Source: an uncultured Eubacteriales bacterium
GTDB lineage: Bacteria > Bacillota > Clostridia > Oscillospirales > Oscillospiraceae
Length of the DNA: 6,706 nucleotides
Assembly (NCBI GenBank): GCA_900546485.1
Contig: URDK01000115.1
Location: forward strand, 1 to 6,706
Reading direction: 5' to 3'
The position numbers and the translations under genes were made by a program. Positions 1-4,690 of this stretch are shown here, piece after piece (the first letter of the stretch is position 1; each line of letters starts with the position of its first letter). The notes beneath the pieces are model-generated. The model was given only the letters and a program-made list of their open reading frames with translations. It searched no databases and was not told the DNA's origin.

Positions 1-501
1 CTCCTCCGTGCCCCGGGCCGTCAGGCAGGTGACGCTCCGCACCACCTGGGCCATCTCCCCGCCGTAGGCGCCGGCATTCATATACAGGCCGCCGCCAACC
101 GAGCCGGGGATGCCGTGGGCGAACTCCAGGCCCGAGAGCCCAGCCTCCGCCGCAAACACGGCGAGCTTCGCGAGCGAGATGCCCGCCCCCGCCCTCACGC
201 GGTCCCCCGGCAGAAGCTCGGCCCCTGATATGGCCTCGCCCAGTCTCACCACCACGGCGTCAAGCCCCTCGTCCGCGACGAGGAGGTTCGTGCCCTTGCC
301 CATGAGCTCCACGGGCGCGTCCGCCTCCCGGAGCAGGCGCAGCAGCGCCGCGGCCTCCGCGCCCGAGGCGGGGCAGGCCATCAGCCGCGCCGGGCCGCCG
401 ATGCGGAAGGAGCAGTGGGCGCTCATCGGCTCGTTTTCGTGCATTTCCAGCCCCGGCAGGGCGGAGCGGATATCATTTATGAGTTTTTCGGTGACGCGCA
501 A
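1..501 (-). CDS. murB: UDP-N-acetylenolpyruvoylglucosamine reductase (MurB), 3' end outside window
   Basis: MurB is the FAD- and NADPH-dependent cytoplasmic enzyme that reduces UDP-GlcNAc-enolpyruvate to UDP-MurNAc, the second committed step of peptidoglycan precursor synthesis. Only the first 167 residues are present. They cover the FAD-binding domain: SFRIGGPA at about residues 31-38, the phosphate-binding stretch MGKGTNLLV at 67-75, and the family hallmark GIPGSVGG followed by YMNAGAYGGEM at about 130-150. The substrate-binding C-terminal domain with the catalytic Ser and Glu lies off the left edge. The start is chosen as TTG at 501-499, because GGGAGG at 516-511 sits 9 nt upstream and the reading begins LRVTEKLINDI; the next ATG is about 20 residues inside. 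It starts 3 nt after the hprK stop, so the two genes are surely co-transcribed and probably translationally coupled. In Clostridia rapZ, yvcK and whiA often follow; that is an expectation only. Identity is firm. Confidence 0.95.
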   Translation of the reverse strand, partial: MRVTEKLINDIRSALPGLEMHENEPMSAHCSFRIGGPARLMACPASGAEAAALLRLLREADAPVELMGKGTNLLVADEGLDAVVVRLGEAISGAELLPGDRVRAGAGISLAKLAVFAAEAGLSGLEFAHGIPGSVGGGLYMNAGAYGGEMAQVVRSVTCLTARGTEE

Positions 502-504
502 AGC

Positions 505-1449
505 TCAGTACCTCCCGCCGTTGTCTATCATCTTGTCGTGCTCCTGCGCGAGCGTGACCGCGGCGTTATAGCCCATCTTCTTCTGGCGGTTGTTCATGGC
601 TGCCAGCTCGAGGATGACGGCCAGGTTGCGGCCCGGGCGGACGGGTATGGTCACACTCGGGATGTTGACGCCCAGGATGCTGGTGTACTCGGTCTCGAGG
701 CCGAGCCGGTCGTAGGCCTTATCGTCGTCCCAGAGCTCGAAGTTCACGACGAGGTCGACGTTCGACTCGGGCTTCACCGCGCCGACGCCGAAGATGTGCC
801 TGGCATTTATGACGCCGATGCCGCGCAGCTCCATGTAGTAGCGTATGAGCTCAGGGGCCGTCCCTATGAGCGTCTCGCGTGAAATGCGGCGTATTTCCAC
901 CGCGTCGTCCGCAATGAGGCGGTGGCCGCGCTTGATGAGTTCTAGGGCGGTCTCGCTCTTGCCGACGCCGGAGTCGCCCATGATGAGCACGCCCTCGCCG
1001 TAGATCTCCACGAGCACGCCGTGAAGCGTGACGCGCGGGGCCATGGCGTTGCGGAGCATGCTTATGAGGTCGGCCATGAAGGTGGAGGTGTCCTCCTTGG
1101 TGCACAGGAGGTTGCGGTCGTACTTTTCCGCGAGCTCCATCAGCTCGGGCATGGGCTGTGGGTCGTGGCAGAGGATGAGCGCGGAGATGTCGAAGCGCAT
1201 GAAGCGCTCGAGCGCGGCGCGGCGCGCCTCGTCGCCGAGGGTCTGGAGGTAGGTGCTCTCGACGCGGCCTATGAGTTGGAGCCGCTTGGGGTCAAAGTAG
1301 TCGTAGAACCCGGCGAGCTGGAGCGCCGGCCGGTTGACGTCCGCGGTATGCACTCTGGCGGTGTCAAAATCCTTTGCGGCATGCAGGACGCTCAGGCCCT
1401 GCTCCTCGACTATGCTCTTGAGACTGACGGAATATTCGTCGCGCTCCAT
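505..1449 (-). CDS. hprK: HPr kinase/phosphorylase (HprK/P)
   Basis: This bifunctional enzyme phosphorylates Ser-46 of HPr (and Crh where present) with ATP or pyrophosphate and removes the phosphate again, setting carbon catabolite control through CcpA. The product has 314 residues, the usual family length. The N-terminal domain spans about 1-130. The kinase domain begins near HGVLVEIYG at 143-151 (His143 matches the conserved His). The P-loop GDSGVGKS is at 158-165, followed by SETALELIKRGHR and the DD pair at 181-182. The HprK signature ELRGIGVINARHIFGVGAV lies at about 207-225, and VRPGRNLA is at 270-277. The ATG at 1449-1447 is preferred over a TTG at 1470, because AAGGAGG at 1465-1459 lies 9 nt upstream of the ATG and would be inside the gene if the TTG were used. 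It is first in an operon with murB. The product acts in the cytoplasm as a hexamer in known homologues. No defect is seen. Confidence 0.98.
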   Translation of the reverse strand: MERDEYSVSLKSIVEEQGLSVLHAAKDFDTARVHTADVNRPALQLAGFYDYFDPKRLQLIGRVESTYLQTLGDEARRAALERFMRFDISALILCHDPQPMPELMELAEKYDRNLLCTKEDTSTFMADLISMLRNAMAPRVTLHGVLVEIYGEGVLIMGDSGVGKSETALELIKRGHRLIADDAVEIRRISRETLIGTAPELIRYYMELRGIGVINARHIFGVGAVKPESNVDLVVNFELWDDDKAYDRLGLETEYTSILGVNIPSVTIPVRPGRNLAVILELAAMNNRQKKMGYNAAVTLAQEHDKMIDNGGRY

Positions 1450-1482
1450 TTTACGCGGCCTCCTTAACAATACTATGGACCT

Positions 1483-1511
1483 ATTTTAACCACATCGCCC
1501 CGGTTTGGCAA
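1483..1511 (-). promoter_or_regulatory. Sigma-A-type promoter of hprK-murB
   Basis: On the minus strand TTGCCA (1511-1506, 5/6 to consensus) and TAAAAT (1488-1483, 5/6) are separated by exactly 17 bp. The predicted start near 1476 leaves a leader of about 27 nt containing the AAGGAGG of hprK. The position and direction fit hprK well. This is inferred from sequence match only. Confidence 0.7.
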
Positions 1512-1548
1512 ATACTTTTCAAAATCGGACGGAATGCGAAATTTCGGC

Positions 1549-1577
1549 TTGCAATTGCGGGGGGCTTCTGCTATTAT
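1549..1577 (+). promoter_or_regulatory. Sigma-A-type promoter of rpmB
   Basis: TTGCAA (1549-1554) and TATTAT (1572-1577, 5/6) have a 17-bp spacer. Transcription should begin near 1584, giving a leader of about 38 nt with GGAGG at 1607-1611. It diverges from the hprK promoter, with the two -35 boxes about 37 bp apart. Two short palindromes, CGAAATTTCG (1537-1546) and GCAATTGC (1551-1558), sit at and just upstream of its -35 box. Confidence 0.7.
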
Positions 1578-1621
1578 AGTAAAGCTGTTCAAATACTTAA
1601 GAGAACGGAGGTGCTTCAAAC

Positions 1622-1810
1622 ATGGCAAAGTGTGAATTCTGCGGCAAGGATATGGCCTTCGGCATCAAGGTCAGCCACTCTCACAGGCGTTCCAACCGCA
1701 CCTGGAAGCCCAACGTCAAGCGCGTCAAGGCCATCGTCGACGGAAGCCCCAAGCACGTCTACGCCTGCACTCGCTGCCTGCGCAGCGGCAAGGTCACCCG
1801 CGCCGTCTGA
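1622..1810 (+). CDS. rpmB: 50S ribosomal protein bL28 (C+ zinc-binding form)
   Basis: bL28 is a small basic protein of the large ribosomal subunit. The 62-residue product begins MAKCEFCGK and ends in TRCLRSGKVTRAV, with the typical basic core HSHRRSNRTWKPNVKRV. Two CxxC pairs (Cys4/Cys7 and Cys49/Cys52) mark the zinc-ribbon 'C+' paralogue type; many bacteria also carry or substitute a C- form under zinc limitation. The ATG at 1622 follows GGAGGTG (1607-1612) by 9 nt. The gene stands alone between its own promoter (1549-1577) and a strong terminator (1833-1859). No Zur-like operator was recognised, so there is no sign of zinc control here, as expected for the housekeeping C+ copy. Identity is firm. 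Confidence 0.98.
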   Translation: MAKCEFCGKDMAFGIKVSHSHRRSNRTWKPNVKRVKAIVDGSPKHVYACTRCLRSGKVTRAV

Positions 1811-1832
1811 GCGCCGCATCAATGCCCGAAAC

Positions 1833-1859
1833 AAGGCCCGCCTCCCGGCGGGCCTTTTT
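1833..1859 (+). terminator. Rho-independent terminator of rpmB
   Basis: A perfect 10-bp stem, AAGGCCCGCC (1833-1842) with GGCGGGCCTT (1847-1856), closes a TCCC tetraloop and runs into a T tract at 1855-1859, 23 nt after the rpmB stop. Read leftward the same hairpin is followed by TTGTTT, so it may also stop transcripts of the convergent XRE gene. Confidence 0.9.
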
Positions 1860-1875
1860 CGTATCGTCATCGGAG

Positions 1876-1903
1876 AAGGCCCCGCCGAAAGGCGGGCTTT
1901 TTT
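1876..1903 (+). terminator. Second tandem terminator, between rpmB and the XRE gene
   Basis: CCCGCC (1881-1886) pairs with GGCGGG (1891-1896) around a GAAA tetraloop. Further pairing of AAGG with CTTT across a one-base C bulge is possible. A T run at 1898-1903 follows. It repeats the GGCGGG core of the first terminator and serves as backup for plus-strand transcription. Its T run overlaps the stop codon of the convergent XRE gene. Confidence 0.75.
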
Positions 1904-2219
1904 ATTTAGGCTGCCTGTCGCGCAGTGCGAGCAGCTCCATATATTTTTTCAGCTCAGTCACGGACTCATCGCTCAGCCCGCGCGGGAGCTGGAGAACGCC
2001 CCGTCTGTGCAAAGGCAGCTCCTCGTCAATGGCGCCAAGCAGATAATCGAGCGAGATGTTGAAAAGCTCCGCTATTCTGAGCTTCGTCTCGTCGTCCGGC
2101 TCGTTGACGCCGCGCTCGTAGGCCGAGATCGTGCTCGCCGCCAGCCCCAAACGCTCCGCCAGTTCTCCCTGACTCAGCCCCATGTCCTTCCTGAGCTCCG
2201 ACAACCGTTCCCCTATCAC
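1902..2219 (-). CDS. XRE-family (Cro/CI-type) transcriptional regulator
   Basis: This 105-residue cytoplasmic DNA-binding protein has an N-terminal helix-turn-helix of the HTH_3 type. IGERLSELRKDMGLSQGELAERLGL covers helices 1-2, ASTISAYERGVNEP (about residues 28-41) contains the recognition helix, and TKLRIAELFNISLDYLLG (45-62) closes the domain. The C-terminal tail LSDESVTELKKYMELLALRD (82-101) is probably a dimerisation helix. No peptidase, ligand-binding or membrane domain is present, so it looks like a simple repressor. The GTG at 2219-2217 is taken as start because an in-frame TGA lies only 6 nt upstream; the Shine-Dalgarno match is weak (GCGGTG). It diverges from a 59-aa gene at 2363, which is the likely target along with itself. 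Its codon use is nearer the rest of the window than its neighbour's. Family firm, regulon unknown. Confidence 0.9.
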   Translation of the reverse strand: MIGERLSELRKDMGLSQGELAERLGLAASTISAYERGVNEPDDETKLRIAELFNISLDYLLGAIDEELPLHRRGVLQLPRGLSDESVTELKKYMELLALRDRQPK

Positions 2220-2255
2220 TGCTCACACCGCTTTCAAAATCATTTCTGGTGCAAG

Positions 2256-2284
2256 TATATAAAATATCCCGTCGCAGACGTAAA
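2256..2284 (-). promoter_or_regulatory. Probable promoter of the XRE gene
   Basis: On the minus strand TTTACG (2284-2279, 4/6) and TATATA (2261-2256, 5/6) are spaced by 17 bp, placing the transcript start near 2249 and leaving about a 30-nt leader. The -35 match is moderate and the DNA is AT-rich, so other -10 registers (such as TATACT two bases downstream) are possible. Confidence 0.5.
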
Positions 2285-2296
2285 ATTCATATATAT

Positions 2297-2323
2297 CATG
2301 TTATTTCATATTGATTTAACATG
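2297..2323. promoter_or_regulatory. Inverted repeat, candidate XRE operator
   Basis: CATGTTA (2297-2303) is the exact reverse complement of TAACATG (2317-2323), with a 13-bp spacer. The arm centres are 20 bp apart, about two helical turns, so both arms face the same side of the DNA. The repeat spans the -35 box of the rightward promoter and lies between the two divergent promoters, which suits a repressor site. A TTCATAT direct repeat (2286-2292, 2305-2311) overlaps it. Binding by the adjacent XRE protein is inferred. Confidence 0.45.
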
Positions 2324-2339
2324 TATCGTCGTATATAAT
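2311..2339 (+). promoter_or_regulatory. Strong sigma-A-type promoter of the 59-aa gene
   Basis: TTGATT (2311-2316, 4/6) and a perfect TATAAT (2334-2339) have a 17-bp spacer. The start is expected near 2346, giving a very short leader of about 17 nt before the ATG at 2363. The -35 lies inside the inverted repeat 2297-2323. Confidence 0.75.
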
Positions 2340-2362
2340 GCCTTTAAAAGGAAGTGATACCG

Positions 2363-2542
2363 ATGTCAAACTGCCAACAGCTCTATTTAAAAATGTTCAA
2401 CGCTGCAACCGACGCCATAGAGCTCATTCGTATTGGAAAATCATTTGCCGCTGTTGAGCGGCTTGTTTCTGCACAAAAAGAATGTGAGCAGTTATACATT
2501 GACGCCGAATTTGATTCCACAAAAAATCCGGAAGGCCGTTAA
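2363..2542 (+). CDS. Uncharacterised 59-aa acidic helical protein
   Basis: No function is recognised. The 59 residues (starting MSNCQQLYLKMFNAATDAI) are predicted mostly alpha-helical: one helix at about 3-24, a turn at IGKSF, a second helix at about 28-48 (AAVERLVSAQKECEQLYIDA), then a polar tail DSTKNPEGR. There is no signal peptide, membrane segment or metal motif. Small two-helix proteins with an N-terminal LYLKLFNA-like stretch are, from memory, common hypothetical proteins in Clostridia; this needs a database check. The ATG at 2363 is preferred to a GTG at 2354, because the sequence GGAAGTGAT (2350-2358) looks like a Shine-Dalgarno placed for the ATG. The gene has a strong promoter, is flanked by a terminator, and is much more AT-rich in codon use (TTT, AAA, ATT) than its neighbours. 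Together with the divergent XRE gene it looks like an acquired two-gene unit. That it is a real gene is likely; its role is open. Confidence 0.75.
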   Translation: MSNCQQLYLKMFNAATDAIELIRIGKSFAAVERLVSAQKECEQLYIDAEFDSTKNPEGR

Positions 2543-2548
2543 CAATGA

Positions 2549-2580
2549 AGTGAGCCGGTCCCACTCAGGGCCGGCTCACT
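2549..2580. terminator. Hairpin between convergent genes, probable bidirectional terminator
   Basis: AGTGAGCCGG (2549-2558) is exactly complementary to CCGGCTCACT (2571-2580). Three further C-G pairs (2560-2562 with 2568-2570) extend the stem past a bulged T, leaving a 5-nt loop. It starts 6 nt after the stop of the 59-aa gene and 24 nt beyond the stop of the convergent ABC permease. The flanks are T-rich but have no clean T run (TTTCATTTT rightward, TTCATTGTT leftward), so efficiency is uncertain. Confidence 0.7.
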
Positions 2581-2604
2581 CAACCTATGTTTCATTTTCG
2601 CCCC

Positions 2605-3423
2605 TCACTCGAGATTCAGCCTCTTGCCCAGCATGCGGGCGGTCACGAGGTAGAGGACCACGCAGTAGACGGCGTTGAGGGCTATGCCGCCTATGAGGAG
2701 GGCATGGCCGAACTGGGCCAGGGTCTCGAGGTTCAGCACCGTCACAAAACCGCGCAGGGAGTAGCCGGTTATCACGGCCAGCAGCATGGTCAGCACCTGC
2801 GAGAGCAGGCCGAGGCCTATGAACACGCCGAGGGAGGCCAGCAGCTTGTTTCTCGGCAGGCTGTGGCCTATCGCCAGCGAGGCATAAAAGAGCAGGCAGG
2901 ACGAGACCGCGCCGAGCAAAAGCAGCACGCAGAGCTCCGCCACCACGCTGATGAGCTCGAAGGCGCCTATGCCGTAGGCCAGCGAGAGCCGCTCAAAGAG
3001 CGCGCCGAGCTCCGAGAGCACCTGCGCCCACACCTGGGCACGGAACGCCACGGCAAAAAGGCAGCCGTAAATCGCGACGCTTGTCACCGTAAACCAGCAC
3101 ACCGCCACGATAAGCTTCGACCAGAGAAGCTGGTGCACCGTCACGGGCAGGGTATGCATGAGATAGCCCTCTTTGTCCAGCAGGTTCTTGTAAAAGCGGT
3201 ACACGATGACGACCACCGTCACGGCCGCCAGAGCCATTACGCTCAGGAAAAACAGCACGACGAAGATGGCCGCGAACACGCTTGCCACCCGCCCCGCGTT
3301 CGGCGAGCCCAGCACGCGTATGCTCAGGCCCGCCGCCGCGCTCGCCAACAGCAGCACGACAAGTATGGGCAGGATATAGCGCCCCGTGGCGTAAAACTCG
3401 TATTTGAGCAGCTTTCTCAGCAT
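2605..3423 (-). CDS. ABC-2 type transporter permease subunit
   Basis: This 272-residue integral membrane protein partners the ATPase encoded just upstream. About six hydrophobic segments can be read at residues 16-35, 47-76, 101-126, 155-186, 193-219 and 238-263. The cytoplasmic loop YRFYKNLLDKEGYLMHTLPV (75-94) and the following WSKLIVA are features I associate with clostridial ABC-2 permeases of this size. The N-terminus (MLRKLLKYEFYATGRYI) is the usual short cytoplasmic helix before the first span. ATG at 3423 overlaps the ATPase stop by 7 nt, and GGGAGGTG lies about 6 nt upstream, which indicates translational coupling. The transported substrate cannot be told; peptide, lipid or drug export are the usual roles in this family. 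The last gene of its operon, it ends before a hairpin at 2549-2580. Confidence 0.88.
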   Translation of the reverse strand: MLRKLLKYEFYATGRYILPILVVLLLASAAAGLSIRVLGSPNAGRVASVFAAIFVVLFFLSVMALAAVTVVVIVYRFYKNLLDKEGYLMHTLPVTVHQLLWSKLIVAVCWFTVTSVAIYGCLFAVAFRAQVWAQVLSELGALFERLSLAYGIGAFELISVVAELCVLLLLGAVSSCLLFYASLAIGHSLPRNKLLASLGVFIGLGLLSQVLTMLLAVITGYSLRGFVTVLNLETLAQFGHALLIGGIALNAVYCVVLYLVTARMLGKRLNLE

Positions 3424-4112
3424 CTGAACACCTCCCGGAAGAGCTCGTCAACGCTCTTGCCCTCCCGCTCGCGCAGCTGTGCGGCCGGTGAGGCGAGCCT
3501 GACGCCGCCCCGGTCAATAAACACCACGTCGTCGAGCATGGGCTCCACGTCCGTGATGAGGTGCGTGGAGATGAGCACCGCGGCCCCAGGCTCGCGGCTT
3601 TCCATCACCGTATCCAGCATCAGGTCCCGCGAGGCCGGGTCCATGCCGCCGAAGGGCTCGTCCAGCAGATAGAGCTTTGCCCGGCGGCTCATCACCAGCG
3701 AGAGCTGCACCTTCTGCCTCAGGCCCTTGGAGAGCTGGCGCAGGCGGCTCTCGCCGTCTATGCCCAGGCGCGAGAGCAGCGCCGCGGCCCGCTCGCGGTC
3801 AAAATCCGCGTAGAAGTCCGCGAAAAAGTCCACGAGCTTACGCACCCGCGTCCACTCGGGCAGCTCCAGCCGCTCCGGCATGTACGCGACGGCCGCCTTG
3901 GTCTCCGGCCCCGGCGCGCGGCCGCCTATAAGTATCCGGCCCGAGCTCGGCTGAAGGAGCCCGTTCGCCAGCTTGATAAGCGTGGTCTTGCCGCTGCCGT
4001 TGGGGCCCAGCAGGCCCACGACGTGCCCCGGCTCCACAGCGAGGTCAATATTTTCAAGCGCCTTCACCGAGCCGTAGCTCTTGCTCAGGCCGATGCATTC
4101 GAGTATCGCCAT
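3417..4112 (-). CDS. ABC transporter ATP-binding protein (ABC-2 exporter type)
   Basis: This 231-residue cytoplasmic ATPase should power the downstream permease, probably as a homodimer. Motifs in order are: Walker A GPNGSGKTT (36-44); the Q-loop region VAYMPERLE, where Glu80 stands in the usual Gln position; a signature of the LSKGLRQK form (127-134) in place of LSGGQ; Walker B LYLLDEP (147-153) with catalytic Glu152; D-loop GGMDP (155-159); and the switch His184 in ISTHL. The catalytic residues are therefore intact. The LSKG signature and YxPE loop are frequent in YtrB/EcsA/BcrA-like ATPases. The start is the ATG at 4112-4110, with AAGGAGG (4126-4120) 7 nt upstream; an in-frame upstream ATG would place that site inside the gene. 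It is first in a two-gene leftward operon that diverges from the marR-exporter operon. Substrate unknown. Confidence 0.93.
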   Translation of the reverse strand: MAILECIGLSKSYGSVKALENIDLAVEPGHVVGLLGPNGSGKTTLIKLANGLLQPSSGRILIGGRAPGPETKAAVAYMPERLELPEWTRVRKLVDFFADFYADFDRERAAALLSRLGIDGESRLRQLSKGLRQKVQLSLVMSRRAKLYLLDEPFGGMDPASRDLMLDTVMESREPGAAVLISTHLITDVEPMLDDVVFIDRGGVRLASPAAQLREREGKSVDELFREVFRC

Positions 4113-4148
4113 CCGTTTCCCTCCTTCGGGGATATGATTCCTTACCTT

Positions 4149-4177
4149 ATTCAATAACAGCGCAGGCCCCCTGTCAA
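4149..4177 (-). promoter_or_regulatory. Promoter of the leftward ABC-2 exporter operon
   Basis: On the minus strand a perfect TTGACA (4177-4172) is followed after 17 bp by TTGAAT (4154-4149, 4/6). Start is expected near 4142 and gives a leader of about 30 nt. The -35 box lies across the loop and one arm edge of the hairpin at 4164-4187. A second possible leftward promoter, TTGTCA (4219-4214) - 17 bp - TAAAAA (4196-4191), has its -35 inside the MarR-type operator. Confidence 0.6.
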
Positions 4178-4197
4178 GAGGGGGCTTTACTTTTTAA
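4164..4197 (+). terminator. Terminator-like hairpin between divergent promoters
   Basis: GCCCCCT (4166-4172) pairs perfectly with AGGGGGC (4179-4185) around a GTCAAG loop, with A-T and G-T pairs outside, followed on the plus strand by TTTACTTTTTAA. It has the form of a rho-independent terminator for rightward transcription. There is no plus-strand gene directly upstream, so it would act on antisense or read-through RNA entering the marR promoter. The marR -35 box (4186-4191) lies in its T-rich tail. Confidence 0.6.
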
Positions 4198-4213
4198 CGC
4201 CGCGTGCTATAAT
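4186..4213 (+). promoter_or_regulatory. Promoter of the marR-exporter operon
   Basis: TTTACT (4186-4191, 4/6) and a perfect TATAAT (4208-4213) are spaced by 16 bp. Transcription should start near 4220, inside the first copy of the tandem operator 4212-4241, giving a leader of about 36 nt. Confidence 0.7.
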
Positions 4214-4241
4214 TGACAAGTCAATCATTGATATGTCAATC
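4212..4241. promoter_or_regulatory. Tandem MarR-type operator
   Basis: Two adjacent 15-bp copies, ATTGACAAGTCAATC (4212-4226) and ATTGATATGTCAATC (4227-4241), agree at 13 of 15 positions. Each is itself a palindrome with ATTGAC/GTCAAT-like arms around a 2-bp centre; the first is perfect in the arms, the second has one mismatch. They overlap the end of the -10 box, cover the predicted start site and end just before the AGGAGG of marR. This is the classic placement for autorepression by a MarR dimer. The binding itself is inferred. Confidence 0.75.
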
Positions 4242-4255
4242 ATAGGAGGCACAGC

Positions 4256-4690
4256 ATGGAGCGAAGATTCCACATGAAGATCTTCCGGCTGTTTCACGCC
4301 CAGCGCTCGGAGCTCCGGCGCGAGGGCGCCGCGCTGGGGCTGGGCGCCGGGCAGCCCAAGCTGCTCAGTTACCTGACCACCCACGGCAGCTGCATGCAAA
4401 AGGAGCTGGCGGATTATTTCGAGGTAGACCCGGCCGCCATATCGCGCATGCTCTCCGCGCTCGAGCGCGGGGGCTTCATAACCCGCGACGCCGGAGCGCC
4501 GCGAAAGCGCTGCGGCCTGGTGGAGCTCACGGACAAGGGCCGTCAGGCCGCGCAGGACTGGGCCGAGTGCTGCGAGCGCTTTGACGAGCGTCTGCTGCGC
4601 GGCTTTTCGACGGCGGAGCGCGAGCAGTTCGCGGACTTTCTCGGCCGCGCCTACCGCAATCTCAGGAGCGAGGGAGGCGGTGAGGGATGA
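4256..4690 (+). CDS. MarR-family winged-helix transcriptional repressor
   Basis: A 144-residue dimeric DNA-binding regulator. Helices at about 1-25 and 105-138 form the expected dimer interface. The winged helix lies at about 33-95: GQPKLLSYLTTHGSCMQKELADYF leads into the recognition helix PAAISRMLSALERGG (59-73), then the wing FITRDAGAPRKRCGLVELTDKG (74-95). Asp77 and Arg83 match the conserved DxxDxR-type wing only loosely. It most likely represses its own operon through the tandem operator at 4212-4241 and is relieved by a small ligand or oxidation; Cys47, Cys86, Cys105 and Cys106 are present, but no OhrR-type sensing Cys can be claimed. AGGAGG (4244-4249) is 6 nt before the ATG. Its stop overlaps the next start as ATGA, so it is coupled to the ABC exporter genes, which are the probable targets. 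Confidence 0.93.
   Translation: MERRFHMKIFRLFHAQRSELRREGAALGLGAGQPKLLSYLTTHGSCMQKELADYFEVDPAAISRMLSALERGGFITRDAGAPRKRCGLVELTDKGRQAAQDWAECCERFDERLLRGFSTAEREQFADFLGRAYRNLRSEGGGEG

Noticed and set aside
1021..1467. Plus-strand open frame opposite hprK
   Set aside because: The antisense strand carries the complete, motif-rich HprK; the plus frame has no recognisable domain or start signal.
1450..1621. Riboswitch or T-box upstream of hprK or rpmB
   Set aside because: Both predicted leaders are under 40 nt and too short for such an element.
1611..2357. 248-codon plus-strand frame spanning rpmB, two terminators and the XRE gene
   Set aside because: It reads through strong terminators and overlaps two well-identified genes out of frame.
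2549..2580. Inverted repeat considered as an insertion-element or attachment-site end
   Set aside because: No transposase or integrase, no target duplication, and its place between two convergent stop codons is explained by termination.
2433..2678. 81-codon plus-strand frame overlapping the end of the 59-aa gene and the hairpin at 2549-2580
   Set aside because: No ribosome binding site, reads through the terminator hairpin, and ends in Arg-rich antisense sequence of the permease.
2587..3672. Long plus-strand open frame of 361 codons rich in His, Gln and Arg
   Set aside because: It lies entirely opposite the ABC permease and ATPase genes, has no ribosome binding site, and its low-complexity composition is what GC-rich antisense frames give.
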